From a bacterium (GTDB lineage Bacteria > Myxococcota_A > UBA9160 > UBA4427): a stretch of 64,000 bases of DNA. The stretch is from the NCBI GenBank assembly GCA_024742285.1, contig JANSYR010000016.1:84727-148726 (forward strand). The letters are read 5' to 3'. Both the position numbers and the translations under genes were made by a program. How positions within the stretch are numbered: position 1 is the stretch's first letter; each line of letters begins with the position of its first letter. This document shows, piece by piece, positions 16,207 through 27,072 of this stretch. The notes beneath the pieces were generated by a model, which was given only the letters and a program-made list of their open reading frames with translations, did not search any database and had not been told where the DNA came from.

Positions 16207-17990
16207 CACGCGTCCCCTTCCTTCCGCTTCTTCTGCTTGTTCTTCTTCTTGCCCTGGGTCGGACCGCCGCCCTTCGCACCCCCACCCTTCGCCACCTTCG
16301 CCCAGGTATCGCGGAGCGTCGCGGTCCGGTTGAGCACGAGGACCCCCGGCACGCTGTCGGGGTCTACGCTGTAGTAGCCGAGGCGCTCGAGCTGGAAACG
16401 ATCGCCGACGTTCGCCTCGCCGAGGACGGGCTCGAGCTTCGCGCCGTTGCGCACGCAGAGCGAGTCGGGGTTGAGCGCGGCCTCGAGGCCCCCCTCCCCG
16501 TCCAGGTCCGGCTCCTCGTCCAGGAAGAGCGTCTCGTAGTCGCGGATCTCGGCCTCGATCGCGTGCCGGGCGCTCACCCAGTGGAGCGTGCCCTTCACCT
16601 TGCGGCCGTCCGGCGCGTCGCCGCCGCGCGTCTCGGGATCGTAGGTGCAGCGGAGCTCGACGATCTCCCCCGCCTCGTCCTTCACGACGTCGGTGCATGT
16701 CACGAAATACGCCGCTCGCAGCCGGACCTCTCGACCCGGGGCCAGGCGGAAGAACTTCTTCGGTGGATCTTCCAGGAAGTCTTCGCGTTCGATGTAGAGC
16801 TCGCGACTGAAGGGAACGGAGCGTTTTCCGGCGGATTCGTCCTCGGGGTTGTTGATCGCCTCGAGGAACTCCTCCTGGTCCTCCGGGTAGTTCTCGATCA
16901 CGAGCTTCAGCGGATCGACCACGCCCATGCGGCGCGGCACCTCCTTGTTCAGGACCTGCCGGACGTGGAACTCGAGATTCGACAGCTCGATCAGCTTCGG
17001 ACTCTTCCCGACGCCGACCGCCTTGCAGAACGCGCGGATCCCCTCCGGCGGATAGCCGCGCCGGCGCATCGCCGCGAGGGTCGGCATCCGCGGGTCGTCC
17101 CAGCCACGCACGTGTCCACCTTCGACCAGCCGGCGCAGCGCGCGCTTGCTCGTGATCGTGTGGGAGACGTTGAGCCGTGCGAACTCGATCTGGCGCGGGC
17201 GCGAGGGCGTCTCGACCTGGTCGAGGAGCCAGTCGTAGAGAGGGCGGTGGTCCTGGAACTCGAGGGAGCACAGCGAGTGGGTCACCCCTTCGAGCGCGTC
17301 CGAATAGCCGTGCGCGAAGTCGTACATCGGATAGATGCACCACGCGTCGCCGGTCCGGTGGTGCGCCTTGTTCTGGATCCGGTAGAGGATCGGATCGCGC
17401 ATCGCGACGACCGGCGCCGCCATGTCGATCTTCGCGCGCAGGACCTTCTCTCCGTCCGCGAACTCGCCGGCACGCATGCGCGCGAGCAGGTCGAGGTTTT
17501 CCGGGGCGCTCCGGTTCCGGAAGGGGCTGTCGGTCCCGGGCTCGGTCAACGAGCCCTGGTTGGCGCGGATCTCGTCCGCGTCCTGGTCGTCGACGAAGGC
17601 CTTCCCCTGCTCGATCAACGAGACGGCGTAGCCGTAGAGGGTCTCGAAGTAGTCGGAGGTGAAGTGCAGGTGCTCGCCCCAGTCGAAGCCGAGCCAGCGG
17701 ACGTCCTCCATGATTCCGTCGACGTACTCGGTGTCCTCGGTCGAAGGGTTCGTGTCGTCGAACCGGAGATGGCATCGGCTGTCCGGGTTCTCCGCGGCGA
17801 CCCCGAAGTCGAGACAGATCGCCATCGCGTGCCCGACATGCAGATAGCCGTTGGGTTCCGGCGGAAAGCGGGTCACGACCCGCTCGTGCTTTCCGCTCGC
17901 GAGATCCTCGGCGATGATCGTGCGGATGAAGTCGAGCCCGCTCGTCTCGGCGGTCGTCTCGTCGCTCTTGCGCGTGTCGTCAGAAGACAC
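16206..17990 (-). CDS. glnS: Glutaminyl-tRNA synthetase
   Basis: Charges tRNA-Gln with glutamine. Class I signatures are present: [15 protein letters not shown] (HIGH-type motif) and [12 protein letters not shown] (the SKR variant of KMSKS used by GlnRS). GlnRS-specific blocks [24 protein letters not shown] and the C-terminal anticodon-binding barrels are also there. GTG at 17990 was chosen because it places about 18 residues before the conserved [15 protein letters not shown]; the frame also has GTG codons at 17999 and 18095. The protein has 594 residues. It ends with a lysine-rich tail ([14 protein letters not shown]) beyond the normal fold, perhaps an RNA-binding extension. The LLM oxidoreductase follows with an overlap. 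Confidence 0.95.
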   Translation of the reverse strand: MSSDDTRKSDETTAETSGLDFIRTIIAEDLASGKHERVVTRFPPEPNGYLHVGHAMAICLDFGVAAENPDSRCHLRFDDTNPSTEDTEYVDGIMEDVRWLGFDWGEHLHFTSDYFETLYGYAVSLIEQGKAFVDDQDADEIRANQGSLTEPGTDSPFRNRSAPENLDLLARMRAGEFADGEKVLRAKIDMAAPVVAMRDPILYRIQNKAHHRTGDAWCIYPMYDFAHGYSDALEGVTHSLCSLEFQDHRPLYDWLLDQVETPSRPRQIEFARLNVSHTITSKRALRRLVEGGHVRGWDDPRMPTLAAMRRRGYPPEGIRAFCKAVGVGKSPKLIELSNLEFHVRQVLNKEVPRRMGVVDPLKLVIENYPEDQEEFLEAINNPEDESAGKRSVPFSRELYIEREDFLEDPPKKFFRLAPGREVRLRAAYFVTCTDVVKDEAGEIVELRCTYDPETRGGDAPDGRKVKGTLHWVSARHAIEAEIRDYETLFLDEEPDLDGEGGLEAALNPDSLCVRNGAKLEPVLGEANVGDRFQLERLGYYSVDPDSVPGVLVLNRTATLRDTWAKVAKGGGAKGGGPTQGKKKNKQKKRKEGDA

Positions 17991-18229
17991 CGTGCCCACC
18001 CCTGCCTGGGCCCTCCTCGGGGGGCGAGGGGCCCGCTCGGCCGGGAGTCTCGCACCTGTCGCGAGATCGGCAAAGTCCGGCGCGTCACTCGACACGGCTC
18101 GGGCCCCGGGTCCCCGCCGCCCAACGCGCGTGCTCGTCTCGTCGAAGTCCCGGCGCCGGCGGCTGCTATGGTTCGGCGCGCTCGCGCGGCCACTCGCCTG
18201 CCCGCTCGCGAGCCAGGAGCCCCCGAGCC

Positions 18230-19510
18230 ATGCCCGCCCTGCGATTCTTGAACGAAGCCCTCATCGAGCGGATCCGTGAACGATTCGGAACCCCGGTCTA
18301 CGTCTACGACCAGGCGACCCTCGAGCAGGCCGCGCGCGAGGTGAAGGCCTTCCCCGCGCCCTGCTCCCTCGTCGGTCGCTACGCGATGAAGGCCCTGCCC
18401 AACCGCTCGGTGCTCCAGATCTTCGACGCCGCGGGCCTCCACGTCGACGCGAGCTCGGGTTTCGAAGCCGAGCGCGCCCTCGCGGCGGGCATCGCCCCGG
18501 AGCGCATCCAGATCACCGCCCAGGAGATCCCCAAGGACCTGAAGGGGCTCGTCCAGCGCGGCGTCCTCTACAACGCGTGCTCGATCCACCAGCTCCGCAC
18601 CTTCGGCGAGCTCTTTCCGGGCGGCGAACTCTCGGTCCGCATCAACCCGGGACTCGGTTCCGGCCACAACAACCGAACGAACGTGGGCGGCCCCTCTTCG
18701 TCGTTCGGGATCTGGCACGCCAAGGTCGACGAGGTCCTCGCGATCGCGGCGGAGTTCGACCTGACGATCTCCGGGCTTCATACGCACATCGGCTCCGGCG
18801 GAGACCCGGAAGTGTGGAAGCGCTGCGCCGCGTTGACCCTCGCCATCGCACGCCGGCTGCCGGAATTGAACCGGCTCTCCCTCGGCGGAGGCTTCAAGGT
18901 CGCGCGGCTGCCCGACGAGAACAGTGCCGACCTCCAGGACATCGGCCGCCACCTTGCCGAGGAGCTCGCAAGCTACGTGGCCGGTCGCGGCGACGCCTTC
19001 CAGCTCGAGATCGAGCCCGGCTCCTACCTGGTCGCCAACGCGGGGGCGATTCTGGCGGAGATCATGGACGTCGTGGACACCCACACGCCGGCGAGTGAGC
19101 ATGGCGAAGCCGCGACCGGCATGGACTTCCTCAAGGTCGACACCGGCATGACCGAGCTGCTCCGGCCCTCGCTGTACGGCGCCCAGCACCCGATCCACGT
19201 CGTCCCGCACGGGCGGGAGGCGTCGGAGGACGAGGTCGACTACGTGATCGCGGGCCACTGCTGCGAGTCCGGCGACATCCTGACGCCCGCCCCCGGCGAC
19301 CCCGAAGGCCTCGCTCCGCGGCGCCTCCCGCGCGCCCGGATCGGCGACACCCTCGTGATCGAAGGCGCCGGCGCGTACGCGGCCGGCATGAGCGCGAAGA
19401 ACTACAACGCGTTCCCGGAAGCGGCGGAGGTCCTGATCGGCCTCGACGGGGAGCCCCGGCTCATCCGCGAGCGTCAGACCCTCGAGCAGGCGCTCGCCAA
19501 CGAGGTCTGA
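18230..19510 (+). CDS. Diaminopimelate decarboxylase-like PLP enzyme (fold type III)
   Basis: A 426-residue decarboxylase of the LysA/ornithine-decarboxylase family. It would make lysine from meso-diaminopimelate, though a related amino-acid decarboxylation is possible. The PLP lysine lies in [10 protein letters not shown] (in place of the common YAxKAN), with GLHTHIGSG, the phosphate-binding SLGGGFKV, the [11 protein letters not shown] segment, the dimer-site CCESGDIL, and [15 protein letters not shown] near the C-terminus. The gene is divergent from glnS across a 240-base region. An aspartokinase for the same pathway lies at 30728-32050. Confidence 0.87.
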   Translation: MPALRFLNEALIERIRERFGTPVYVYDQATLEQAAREVKAFPAPCSLVGRYAMKALPNRSVLQIFDAAGLHVDASSGFEAERALAAGIAPERIQITAQEIPKDLKGLVQRGVLYNACSIHQLRTFGELFPGGELSVRINPGLGSGHNNRTNVGGPSSSFGIWHAKVDEVLAIAAEFDLTISGLHTHIGSGGDPEVWKRCAALTLAIARRLPELNRLSLGGGFKVARLPDENSADLQDIGRHLAEELASYVAGRGDAFQLEIEPGSYLVANAGAILAEIMDVVDTHTPASEHGEAATGMDFLKVDTGMTELLRPSLYGAQHPIHVVPHGREASEDEVDYVIAGHCCESGDILTPAPGDPEGLAPRRLPRARIGDTLVIEGAGAYAAGMSAKNYNAFPEAAEVLIGLDGEPRLIRERQTLEQALANEV

Positions 19511-19540
19511 CGCGTTCGCTCGGCCCGCGGCGGCGTTCGC

Positions 19541-20281
19541 CTAGCGGCGCTTCTGCTTGCGCTGGCGGAAGCCCTTGCGGGCGGGCTGGCCCTGGGCCGC
19601 TCGGTACTGCGCCGGCGGCTTCTCGAGCTGGAGGCCGAACCAGGCCATGCCGAAGCGCTTCATGTTGAGCTTCTTGCCGTTGCGGAGGCGATCCAGGTTC
19701 TCCTGGGTCGACTCGTTGCTCTTCTCGACCTTCTCGGCGGCGAGGAGCTTGTCGAGCGCCTTCTCCTTCTCGCCGTCCTTGAGCGCCATCCACGCCCACA
19801 CGTGGTAGGGCATGATCTGCTTCTTGGCCGCGCGGATGCACGTATCGAGCGCGTCGTAGGCCTGCTCCTTGCGCCCCTTCCGGTAGTTGAGCGCCGCGAG
19901 CGCCATCTGCGCCTCGGTCGCTCGGTACCCGGACTGCGGGAGATGCGCTTCGGCCCGCGCCTCGTCGCCGCTCGCATAGGCCAGCAGCCCGATCTGCGCG
20001 TGGATCTGCCCCTCCAACAGGATCTGCCAGCGGGACATCGGCATGAGCTCTTCGAGGGACTGGATCGCGAGCGCCGTCTGCCCGGACTGGATCATGCGCT
20101 GGACGTCCATGAAGCGCGGCTCGACCCGGCGTGCCATCACCCGCGAGATCACGATGAAGCTCACGACCGAGACGAGGACGAAGAGCACGAGACCCATCTG
20201 CCACGTCTTCCACAGCGCGAGCGCCGTCCAGATGCCGCCGCTGGCCGCGCCGATCAGGAGTGCGATGAGGATCGTGTACAT
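19541..20281 (-). CDS. Membrane protein with TPR-like repeats, function unknown
   Basis: A 246-residue protein with two N-terminal transmembrane helices (about residues 3-22 and 28-47). A cytoplasmic helical region follows whose repeating alanine/leucine helix pairs (ALAIQSLEELMP, LAYASGDEARAEAHL, ALAALNYRKGRKEQAYDAL, AWMALKDGEKEKALDKLLAA) look like TPR or Sel1-type repeats. The C-terminus is strongly basic (ARKGFRQRKQKRR). The topology recalls single-pass TPR scaffold proteins, but no partner is indicated. It converges with the decarboxylase gene 30 bases away. Confidence 0.72.
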   Translation of the reverse strand: MYTILIALLIGAASGGIWTALALWKTWQMGLVLFVLVSVVSFIVISRVMARRVEPRFMDVQRMIQSGQTALAIQSLEELMPMSRWQILLEGQIHAQIGLLAYASGDEARAEAHLPQSGYRATEAQMALAALNYRKGRKEQAYDALDTCIRAAKKQIMPYHVWAWMALKDGEKEKALDKLLAAEKVEKSNESTQENLDRLRNGKKLNMKRFGMAWFGLQLEKPPAQYRAAQGQPARKGFRQRKQKRR

Positions 20282-20398
20282 GGGTCCGGGATTCCTGGCA
20301 GAGGCTCCGAAGGGCGCCCTCGAGCGGCGCGGAGCGCGCGGATCCTAGCGGATCGAGCCCGAGGGGGTCAGCGCCCCCGGACGCGCCCCCGAAACGAC

Positions 20399-20454
20399 GA
20401 CGCCGCCCTCCGCGCGAGGCGGAGAGCGGCGTCCAGCGACCGCTCGCGCGGTCG
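20399..20454 (-). terminator. Tandem hairpins downstream of the DUF481 gene
   Basis: Two stems follow the DUF481 stop codon on the minus strand. The first is CGACCGC/GCGGTCG around TCGC (20437-20454). The second is a long one, GACGCCGC plus CTCCGC pairing with GCGGAG plus GCGGCGTC with one mismatch (20399-20433). The second is followed by GTCGTTTCGG, only a short T-run, so termination is likely but not textbook. Confidence 0.5.
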
Positions 20455-20467
20455 GCGCGAGCCGCGG

Positions 20468-21241
20468 CTAGAACTTGTATCCGACGCCGATCGTCGTCTG
20501 CGTCGTCAACGCGTTGTTTTCCTGGGGTGCGTCGTTCACGAACTCGGCGAGGAACCCCAGTCGAAGGTCCCAGGCCTCGGTCAGCGGAACGGCACCGCTC
20601 AGCTCGGTGCGGAGGATGTAGGCTTCGGGGCGGTTGGCCGGCATCCGGGCACTCCCCGTGTGCGTGTACTCGATCTTGCCGTCGAAGAGCAGGTTCTTGT
20701 ACTCGAACGACGCCACGATATCCGCGAAGTTGTCGGCGCTCTTGTCCGAATCGGGGTCGTTCGCGTTCCCGTCGTACTGTTCGTAGCGGTAGCCGACACC
20801 CACCAACAGGTCGAAGTGCTCCTTCGGCGCGTCCTCTCCCAGCCACGCCCGGTAGCCCGGGCCGGTGTTGATCAGGAAGCGGACGTCGCGGTCCTGCGTA
20901 CCGTCCCTCGAGAGCTCGGACCCGGTTCCGACGAAGAAGCGCTCCGTGAACGTGTGCTTGTGTGTCCCGAACAGGGCCTGCGAATCCTGGGTCGTGTCGT
21001 CCACGTCGCTGCCCTTCTCCCGCGTGGTACCGAGCGTGCCCAGAAATCGGAGATCGAGTTCGTCGTTCTCCCAGGCGCGCGCGCCCTTGATGTCGAGCGT
21101 GCCGGACGTCGTGTCGATCGTGCCGGTCTGCGCGCTGAAAGAGAGGCCTATGTCGCCCGACCAGCCTTCGTCTTCCGCCGTCGCGGCAGTCGCCACGAGG
21201 AGCATCATCGCGGCCACCGCCGCCGAAATCGTTCGAATCAT
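20468..21241 (-). CDS. DUF481 family outer-membrane beta-barrel protein
   Basis: A 257-residue protein with a signal peptide ending near TAATA, then alternating amphipathic strands. Family features include GWSGDIGLSFSAQTG, the DxxELDLRFLG-type second strand, LFGTHKHTFTERFFVGTGSEL, and a C-terminal strand ending in the BAM-recognised phenylalanine (GVGYKF). DUF481 proteins are presumed outer-membrane proteins of unknown transport function. The gene is transcribed after mscS on the same strand, separated by a hairpin, and is flanked downstream by tandem hairpins, so it is probably its own unit. Confidence 0.85.
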   Translation of the reverse strand: MIRTISAAVAAMMLLVATAATAEDEGWSGDIGLSFSAQTGTIDTTSGTLDIKGARAWENDELDLRFLGTLGTTREKGSDVDDTTQDSQALFGTHKHTFTERFFVGTGSELSRDGTQDRDVRFLINTGPGYRAWLGEDAPKEHFDLLVGVGYRYEQYDGNANDPDSDKSADNFADIVASFEYKNLLFDGKIEYTHTGSARMPANRPEAYILRTELSGAVPLTEAWDLRLGFLAEFVNDAPQENNALTTQTTIGVGYKF

Positions 21242-21297
21242 CGGAATCTCCCCTGGGACGCGCGAGCGACTCGCCTACGCGCGTCCGGATGTACGAA

Positions 21298-21321
21298 GCG
21301 CCGCGGCTGTCGCCGCGGCGC
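21298..21321 (-). terminator. Strong hairpin between mscS-like and DUF481 genes
   Basis: A perfect 10-bp stem GCGCCGCGGC/GCCGCGGCGC with a four-base loop, 60 bases after the MscS stop. No T-run follows on the minus strand. It probably ends or attenuates the mscS-like transcript. Confidence 0.5.
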
Positions 21322-21381
21322 CCGTGTTCTAGCGAATTTCCACGCTGCGGAAAGTCGCGTTTCGTTGCTGTCGACCCGCGC

Positions 21382-22224
21382 CTAGCGCGCCGGCATGTCG
21401 ATGACGTGCACGTCCGTCTGCGGGAACGGGATGTTGCAGCCGCCCGCTTCGAGTTCTTCCTTCAGCGCGCGGGTCAGATCCCAGCGCGTGGGCCAGTAGT
21501 CGCCGGCGTTGCACCAGGGGCGCACGACGAGGTTGACCGAGGAGTCGGCCAGCTCGGAGACGGCGATCGTCGGGGCGGGATCCTTGAGGACCCGGTCGTC
21601 GGCGGTGACGACGCGCTCGATGATCTCGATCGCCTTGCCGATGTCGTCGCCGTAGCCGATGCCCATGACGAGGTCGATCCGGCGGGTTTCGTTGTAGGAG
21701 TAGTTCTTGACGATGTCGCCGTAGACCGCGCCGTTCGGGATCACGATTCGCACGTTGTCGCCGGTGTGCATGATCGTGTTGAAGATCGCGATCTCCTTGA
21801 CGGTCCCCGCCTGGCCCGCGACCTCGACGAAGTCACCGACGCGGATCGGCCGGAAGATCAGCAGCATGACGCCGGCCGAGAAGTTCGACAGCGTGCCCTG
21901 GAGCGCCAGACCGACGGCCAGGCCGGCGGTACCGAGGACGGCGATCAGCGAGGTCGTCTCGATCCCGAAGAGATTCAGGACGGCGATCAGGACGACGCCG
22001 AGAATCACGTAGTAGAGCATGCTCGAGAAGAAGGGGATGAGAGACTGGTCCGTCCCCGCCTTCGTCAGTGAGTTGCTCAGCTTCGAGCGAGCCCAACTCG
22101 CGATCGCTCGACCGATGATGAAGACGACGATCGCGCCGATCACGCTCAGGCCGTACTCGATGATGAGGTTGCCGGTGGTCTCGACCAGACCGGTCATCAT
22201 TTCGCTCGCTTCGTTCGGATCCAT
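21382..22224 (-). CDS. Small-conductance mechanosensitive channel, MscS family
   Basis: A 280-residue inner-membrane channel that opens under hypo-osmotic stress. It has three transmembrane helices (about 20-45, 68-90, 95-115). The pore helix and following beta domain carry the family hallmark: LIAVLGTAGLAVGLALQGTLSNFSAGVMLLIFRP, then IRVGDFVEVAGQAGTV, IPNGAVYGDIVKNYSYN and the C-terminal alpha/beta domain. Length matches E. coli MscS (286). The ATG at 22224 is preceded by GGAGAG. The roughly 270 bases upstream are relatively AT-rich and hold its promoter. Confidence 0.94.
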   Translation of the reverse strand: MDPNEASEMMTGLVETTGNLIIEYGLSVIGAIVVFIIGRAIASWARSKLSNSLTKAGTDQSLIPFFSSMLYYVILGVVLIAVLNLFGIETTSLIAVLGTAGLAVGLALQGTLSNFSAGVMLLIFRPIRVGDFVEVAGQAGTVKEIAIFNTIMHTGDNVRIVIPNGAVYGDIVKNYSYNETRRIDLVMGIGYGDDIGKAIEIIERVVTADDRVLKDPAPTIAVSELADSSVNLVVRPWCNAGDYWPTRWDLTRALKEELEAGGCNIPFPQTDVHVIDMPAR

Positions 22225-22498
22225 TTTCTCGATTCTCTCCTGGAGGGATGCGGTGAGGGTGCTCTCGTCCGCCCACCGACTGAATGCGAATCAGTACGTT
22301 ACCCGTCACAAGGATTCACAAAAGAAAAATCGACCGCGAGGGCACGTTTGCTTCCAATCGTGGACCCGTCGCCAAGCATGCGAAACGAAAACGTCGTAAT
22401 TCTGGAGCCCTAGCCCCTCATCTCTCAGGCAGGGTCTGCAAGGTGGCCCAGCGTCAGGAACGGGCTCAGGGCACGAACGCCGCCGCCCGGGAGCCGCG

Positions 22499-25400
22499 TC
22501 AGTCGGCCGTGAGCTCGAGCAGAGCCGTGACCGCGTCGCCCTCGGCGGCGGGACCGATCTCGACGTCGACCAGGAAGAGCCGATCCGGCGAGAGCTCGGC
22601 GGTCGCCAGCAGCGCCCCCTGGATGGCCGCCGCCCGGGCCAGCGCGAGCCGGCGCCAGTCGGCCTCCTCGAGATCGACCTGGGCCGCGAGGGCGTCGAGG
22701 GCGGCCTCCGCGACGACCCGGTCGCGCTCTTCGCCCCGCGGCGGGAGCGCATCCGCCGGAACCAGGTCCCGGGCGCGCTGGCCGAGTCGTGCGCGAGCGA
22801 GGCGATCGAGCCCCTCCAGGCGATCCTCGGCATCGAGCTCGACGTTCGACGGATCCCTGAGGCGCTTCCGGGCCCGACTCGACATCTGCTCGTAGGCGTC
22901 GAGCCGCACCGCGGCCTCGACCTTCTCCCGGCGCAGCCCGGGCTCGTCGGCGACCGGATCCGCACGCCCCCGGATCTCGAGGCGGAGTGCCGGGCGTTTG
23001 ACCAGGATCGGCACGAGGCTGGCCAGCTGGCTGCCTTCGAGCTCGGAGAGACGCGGGGAGCCCGAGGCGAAGGCCACCTGCGCGAGGTCGTCTCCGGACG
23101 TGCCCACCAGGCCGGCCACGGCGGCGAAGGGCGACTTCGCGACCTTGGTCACGACGTTGACGAGCGCCTTCCTCAGTAGCCGGAAGACGGAGAAGCTCGG
23201 GTCGTCGAGATCGCCTTCGATCGGCAACGGGATCTCGATGTTCCCCGACGTGTCCCGCATGACGGCGACGGCGAGGCCGACGGGGAGCGACGTGGCGTCT
23301 TGGCTCTCGACCCGGCGGCCGAACTCGAACTGGCCGAGGTGCACGAGGTTCGACGCTTCGAGGTGGCGCGCATTGACCTTGTAGGCGAGGTCGAGGCCGA
23401 GCTTGCCGCGATCGATCGCGAGGCCGACGAAGCGGCCGGAGTACGGCGTGAAGGCCGGGAGCGAGACGCCCTGGACCTCGATCTCGACGTCGGTATACGC
23501 GTCGCCCGAGAGCGGATTGATCTGCCCTGCGATCCGGATCGGCGCCACTTCGTCGATCTTGCCCGCGAGGGCGATGCGCGCCCGGGCGACATCCTCGGAA
23601 GAGAGCCCCTCGATCGTCCCGGTCAGCGCATCGAGGGAGATCTCGAAATGCGGATCCTGGGAGAGATCGTCGAACTCGGCCCCGATCGCATCGAGGGTGA
23701 TCTTGCCGATCTCGATCCGTGGTGCGGGCGATCCGGAGCGGGCCTCGTCACTCGCCGCCTCCGCCGGCGAATCGGCCACCCCATCGCCCTCGGGCTCCCC
23801 GCCCGCGAAGATCGCACCGAGATTCGTGGCGCCGTCGGCGCCGATCACGACGTGGGCGAGCGCTTCGGACAACGCGATCTCGCCGATCCGGACCCGATCG
23901 CTCGACTCGCCGGATGCAGCGGCCGTCGCGAAGTCGAGGTCCTCGATCCGCAGGCTGTCCCACTCGAGGAAGGGGCGCTCGAGACGCCGATCGATCGTGA
24001 GCAGGTCGTCGAGCTGGACGCGCCCCGCCGCGGTGATCGCCATCGGTCCCGCCTCGCCGCTCGAGCGAACGTCGACGTCGAGCGTCGCCGAGAGCGAAGC
24101 GCTCGGCACTTCGAGTCGCGCCACGTCTTCGAGGTAGGGCTGGTAGGGACCGAGCGCGATCGAGTCGAGCTCGATCTCGAGCTTCGTCGCCAGCGGGTCG
24201 AGGGTGAACGGACCTGCGATCGCGAGCTTCCCGGCCTCACCCACGCCGGTCGAGAAGCGCAGCCCGAGCTCGGTGCCCGGCGCGCTCGCATACCCGGTGA
24301 GCTCGAGATCGAGTGGTCCCACGGCGAGCGAGACCGGTCGCGCGGCGCTTCGATCCTCGATCGCGACGTCGAGCGCGCGAAGGGCGATGCGATCGATCGA
24401 GATCTCCGGCGCGCGCGACGACGCGTCCTCGGGAGCCGGCTCGGCGACCTCGTCGGACGGCGCGGCCTCCGCGGCCGTTTTCGACCCGACCGGCGTGAAC
24501 AGGGTGGCGAGATGGACTTCTCCGTCCGGGGCGACGTGGGATCGGACGCGTCCCCCTTCGAGCGCCACGTCGGCGACGTCGACCGAGACGAGACCTTCGG
24601 GATCGATCCGGGCCGCGATTCCGGACAGGTCGAGGGCCGGGACCACGACGACGGGTCCCTCGATCTCCGGATCGAGGATGCGGAGGTCCCGGAGACCGAC
24701 GCTCGCGTCTTCCACGGTGAGATCCAGGCCTTCCGAGAGGTCGAGGTCGTAGCGCGCAGACACGGCGAGGTGTCCGCCTTCGACCTCGAACGCAAGCTGA
24801 TCGGAGAGGAAGTCCCAGGGCAGGCGTAGCTCGAACCTCTCGAGCGCGAGCTCGCCCTTCGACCGGATCGGCTCGAGCCCGACGGTTCCCGTCCAGATCA
24901 GGGCCGTCTCGTCGCCGATCCGGATCGAAATCGAGTACGGGGACTCGGCCCCGGCGCGCGTCGTGAATCCCTCGACCTCGAGATCGAGGGGCTTCACGGC
25001 GACGGCGAAGGGGCGCGTCCGGGAGAGGTCCTCGAAGCGAAAGTCGCCCCGCTCGATCCGGATCGAGCCGACGTCCACGACGGGGAGCTCGGATTCTTCC
25101 TCGTCGTCCGCTTCGACGGGGGCTTCCTCGCTCGCCTCGGGAAGGAACGCCAGCAGGTTCAACGCCCCCGCCTCGTCGATCACCGCGGAGATCCTCGGCT
25201 CGACGAGGACGACTTCTTCGAGCGCCAGGTTCGCGATCAACAGGTTCAGGATCGACACGTCCGCGGCGAACGTGGTGAAGGCGACCGCGTCTCCGCGTCC
25301 GGACGGGTCGGGGAGCGCGAAGTCGTGGAGCGAGAGGCGCCAGCCGAAGGGATCGAAGGAGACCGTCTCGAGGCTCGGGCGCGTTCCGGTCTGCTCTTCG

Positions 25401-25555
25401 ACGACCGCGACGAGCTGGGACTCGACCACCGAAGGGACGACCAGGTAGCCGAGGGCCAGATAGAGGACGAAGAGTGCGGCCGCGGCGAGGCCCACCTTCC
25501 GACGGGTGGAGAGGGGCGACGAGGCGTCGCGCGCGGGCGCTTCCTGCTCGGACAT
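22499..25555 (-). CDS. DUF748/AsmA-like large envelope protein
   Basis: A 1018-residue protein with one N-terminal transmembrane helix ([20 protein letters not shown]) and a very long periplasmic part of repeating beta segments. DUF748 traits are [10 protein letters not shown] after the helix, [60 protein letters not shown], and in the second half [20 protein letters not shown] and [18 protein letters not shown]-terminal region with [22 protein letters not shown] resembles an OmpA-like peptidoglycan-binding segment. Members of this AsmA-like group are linked to outer-membrane lipid homeostasis. The ATG at 25555 is chosen as it precedes the anchor; no clear ribosome site. It is divergent from nadK. 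Confidence 0.85.
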   Translation of the reverse strand: MSEQEAPARDASSPLSTRRKVGLAAAALFVLYLALGYLVVPSVVESQLVAVVEEQTGTRPSLETVSFDPFGWRLSLHDFALPDPSGRGDAVAFTTFAADVSILNLLIANLALEEVVLVEPRISAVIDEAGALNLLAFLPEASEEAPVEADDEEESELPVVDVGSIRIERGDFRFEDLSRTRPFAVAVKPLDLEVEGFTTRAGAESPYSISIRIGDETALIWTGTVGLEPIRSKGELALERFELRLPWDFLSDQLAFEVEGGHLAVSARYDLDLSEGLDLTVEDASVGLRDLRILDPEIEGPVVVVPALDLSGIAARIDPEGLVSVDVADVALEGGRVRSHVAPDGEVHLATLFTPVGSKTAAEAAPSDEVAEPAPEDASSRAPEISIDRIALRALDVAIEDRSAARPVSLAVGPLDLELTGYASAPGTELGLRFSTGVGEAGKLAIAGPFTLDPLATKLEIELDSIALGPYQPYLEDVARLEVPSASLSATLDVDVRSSGEAGPMAITAAGRVQLDDLLTIDRRLERPFLEWDSLRIEDLDFATAAASGESSDRVRIGEIALSEALAHVVIGADGATNLGAIFAGGEPEGDGVADSPAEAASDEARSGSPAPRIEIGKITLDAIGAEFDDLSQDPHFEISLDALTGTIEGLSSEDVARARIALAGKIDEVAPIRIAGQINPLSGDAYTDVEIEVQGVSLPAFTPYSGRFVGLAIDRGKLGLDLAYKVNARHLEASNLVHLGQFEFGRRVESQDATSLPVGLAVAVMRDTSGNIEIPLPIEGDLDDPSFSVFRLLRKALVNVVTKVAKSPFAAVAGLVGTSGDDLAQVAFASGSPRLSELEGSQLASLVPILVKRPALRLEIRGRADPVADEPGLRREKVEAAVRLDAYEQMSSRARKRLRDPSNVELDAEDRLEGLDRLARARLGQRARDLVPADALPPRGEERDRVVAEAALDALAAQVDLEEADWRRLALARAAAIQGALLATAELSPDRLFLVDVEIGPAAEGDAVTALLELTAD

Positions 25556-25760
25556 CGGAGGGGTTCCAACGAATCGGCGGCGACGGCTGGGGGCGACGCC
25601 AGAAAGGGGGATCGGGGGCGCGCGGACGAGGACCGTCACGCGGGAGCGCGAGGATACCCGAGGCCTTCCACGATCGGGAGAGGCGATCACACTTGCTATT
25701 CTCCGCGCGTCCGAACGAGCGGTCACCCGCACGAGCCTTCCCCAACCCGGGTCGCATTTC

Positions 25761-26573
25761 ATGAGCAACGACAGCGCAGAATCGACCGGCGACGCGAAAA
25801 CCTTCGCCGACGCCGAACACATGGCGTTCGTCGCGGCCCGGACCGAGCCCGCCCAGGCCGCCCTCGCCCAGCTCGAAGCGCTCTATCCGACGAAGCCGGC
25901 GACCGACGCGGACGTGATCGTCGCCCTCGGCGGGGACGGCTTCATGCTCCAGACGATCCACCGCTTCATGGCCCAGGGGACGCCGATCTACGGGATGAAC
26001 CGCGGTTCCGTCGGCTTCCTGATGAACCCGTTCTCGACGGACGACCTGCTCGGCCGGATCCGTCGGGCCGAATGCGCGCGGCTCAACCCCCTGCGGATGG
26101 TGGCCCACCTCGAAACGGGCGCGAAGGTCGAGCTCCAGGCGATGAACGAGGTCTCGATCTTCCGGCAGACGCGCCAGGCGGCGAAGCTCCGGGTCTTCGT
26201 CGACGGCGTGATCCGGCTCGAGGAGATGACCTGCGACGGGGCGCTCGTCGCGACGCCGGCGGGCAGCACGGCCTACAATCTCTCCGCCCACGGCCCGATC
26301 CTGCCGCTCGATGCCGGCGTCCTGGCGCTGACTCCGATCAGCGTCTTCCGCCCGCGGCGCTGGCGCGGCGCGCTGATCCCCCGCTCGTCGAAGATCCGGG
26401 TCGAAGTGCTGGAAGCGGACAAGCGCCCGGTCTCCGCCGTGGCGGATTCGACGGAGATCCGGGAGGTCGTCGCGATCGAGGTCGAAGAAGACCGGGACGT
26501 CGAGGTCCAGGTCCTCTTCGAGGCGGGGCAGAGCCTCTCCGAGCGCAACCTCGCGGAGCAGTTCAGCCTCTGA
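25761..26573 (+). CDS. nadK: NAD kinase
   Basis: Makes NADP from NAD and ATP. A 270-residue protein with the catalytic [13 protein letters not shown] (Gly-Gly-Asp-Gly), [19 protein letters not shown], and the NAD-binding [24 protein letters not shown]. The ATG at 25761 gives normal size; the open frame upstream to 25506 is antisense to the DUF748 gene and unsupported. The N-terminus is slightly short of the usual glycine-rich lead-in strand, which is seen in some deltaproteobacterial forms. Its TGA overlaps the ATG of hemJ (TGATG), starting a run nadK-hemJ-pqqB-pqqC-methyltransferase. Confidence 0.93.
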   Translation: MSNDSAESTGDAKTFADAEHMAFVAARTEPAQAALAQLEALYPTKPATDADVIVALGGDGFMLQTIHRFMAQGTPIYGMNRGSVGFLMNPFSTDDLLGRIRRAECARLNPLRMVAHLETGAKVELQAMNEVSIFRQTRQAAKLRVFVDGVIRLEEMTCDGALVATPAGSTAYNLSAHGPILPLDAGVLALTPISVFRPRRWRGALIPRSSKIRVEVLEADKRPVSAVADSTEIREVVAIEVEEDRDVEVQVLFEAGQSLSERNLAEQFSL

Positions 26574-27031
26574 TGAGCGCCTTCCTGATCGCGATCTACC
26601 CGTGGATCAAGGTCCTCCACGTCCTGGCCGTCATCTCCTGGATGGCCGGTCTGCTCTATCTCCCGCGCCTCTTCGTGAACCACGCGCAGGTCGAGGTCGG
26701 GACCGAGACGAGCGAGGTCTTCAAGGGGATGGAGGACCGCCTGGCGCGGCTGATCATGCGGCCGGCGATGATCGTGAGCGTCGGGGCGGGCCTCGCGATG
26801 GTCTCGATCCCGGGAACGCCCGGCTACCTCCCGCAGGCCGGCTACTGGATCTGGCTGAAGCTGCTCTTCGTGGGCGCCCTGCTCCACATGCACTTCCTGC
26901 AGATGCGCTGGCGGGACGACTTCGCCGAAGACCGCAACCAGCGCGAGCACCGCTTCTACCGCATCATGAACGAGGTGCCGACGCTGCTGATGATCGGCAT
27001 CGTGATCTGCGTGATCGTGAAGCCCTTCTGA
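26573..27031 (+). CDS. hemJ: Protoporphyrinogen oxidase HemJ
   Basis: A 152-residue inner-membrane enzyme that oxidises protoporphyrinogen IX in heme synthesis. It has four hydrophobic helices. The family signature [20 protein letters not shown] has the conserved histidine, followed by LFVNH, and [16 protein letters not shown] is in the third helix. The C-terminus ends [25 protein letters not shown]. It is translationally coupled to nadK and 41 bases ahead of pqqB. Pairing of an electron-releasing heme step with PQQ synthesis genes suggests a respiratory theme for the operon, which is inference. Confidence 0.9.
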   Translation: MSAFLIAIYPWIKVLHVLAVISWMAGLLYLPRLFVNHAQVEVGTETSEVFKGMEDRLARLIMRPAMIVSVGAGLAMVSIPGTPGYLPQAGYWIWLKLLFVGALLHMHFLQMRWRDDFAEDRNQREHRFYRIMNEVPTLLMIGIVICVIVKPF

Positions 27032-27072
27032 GCGGGCGCGCCTCCCGCTCCCCCTTCCATGGACACCCCCCG

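Noticed and set aside
15247..17775. An 842-codon minus-strand frame suggesting a fused protein ahead of the LLM oxidoreductase
   Set aside because: The upstream part lies inside glnS in another phase and is Arg/Pro-rich without conserved motifs. The true oxidoreductase starts at the TGATG overlap at 16206.
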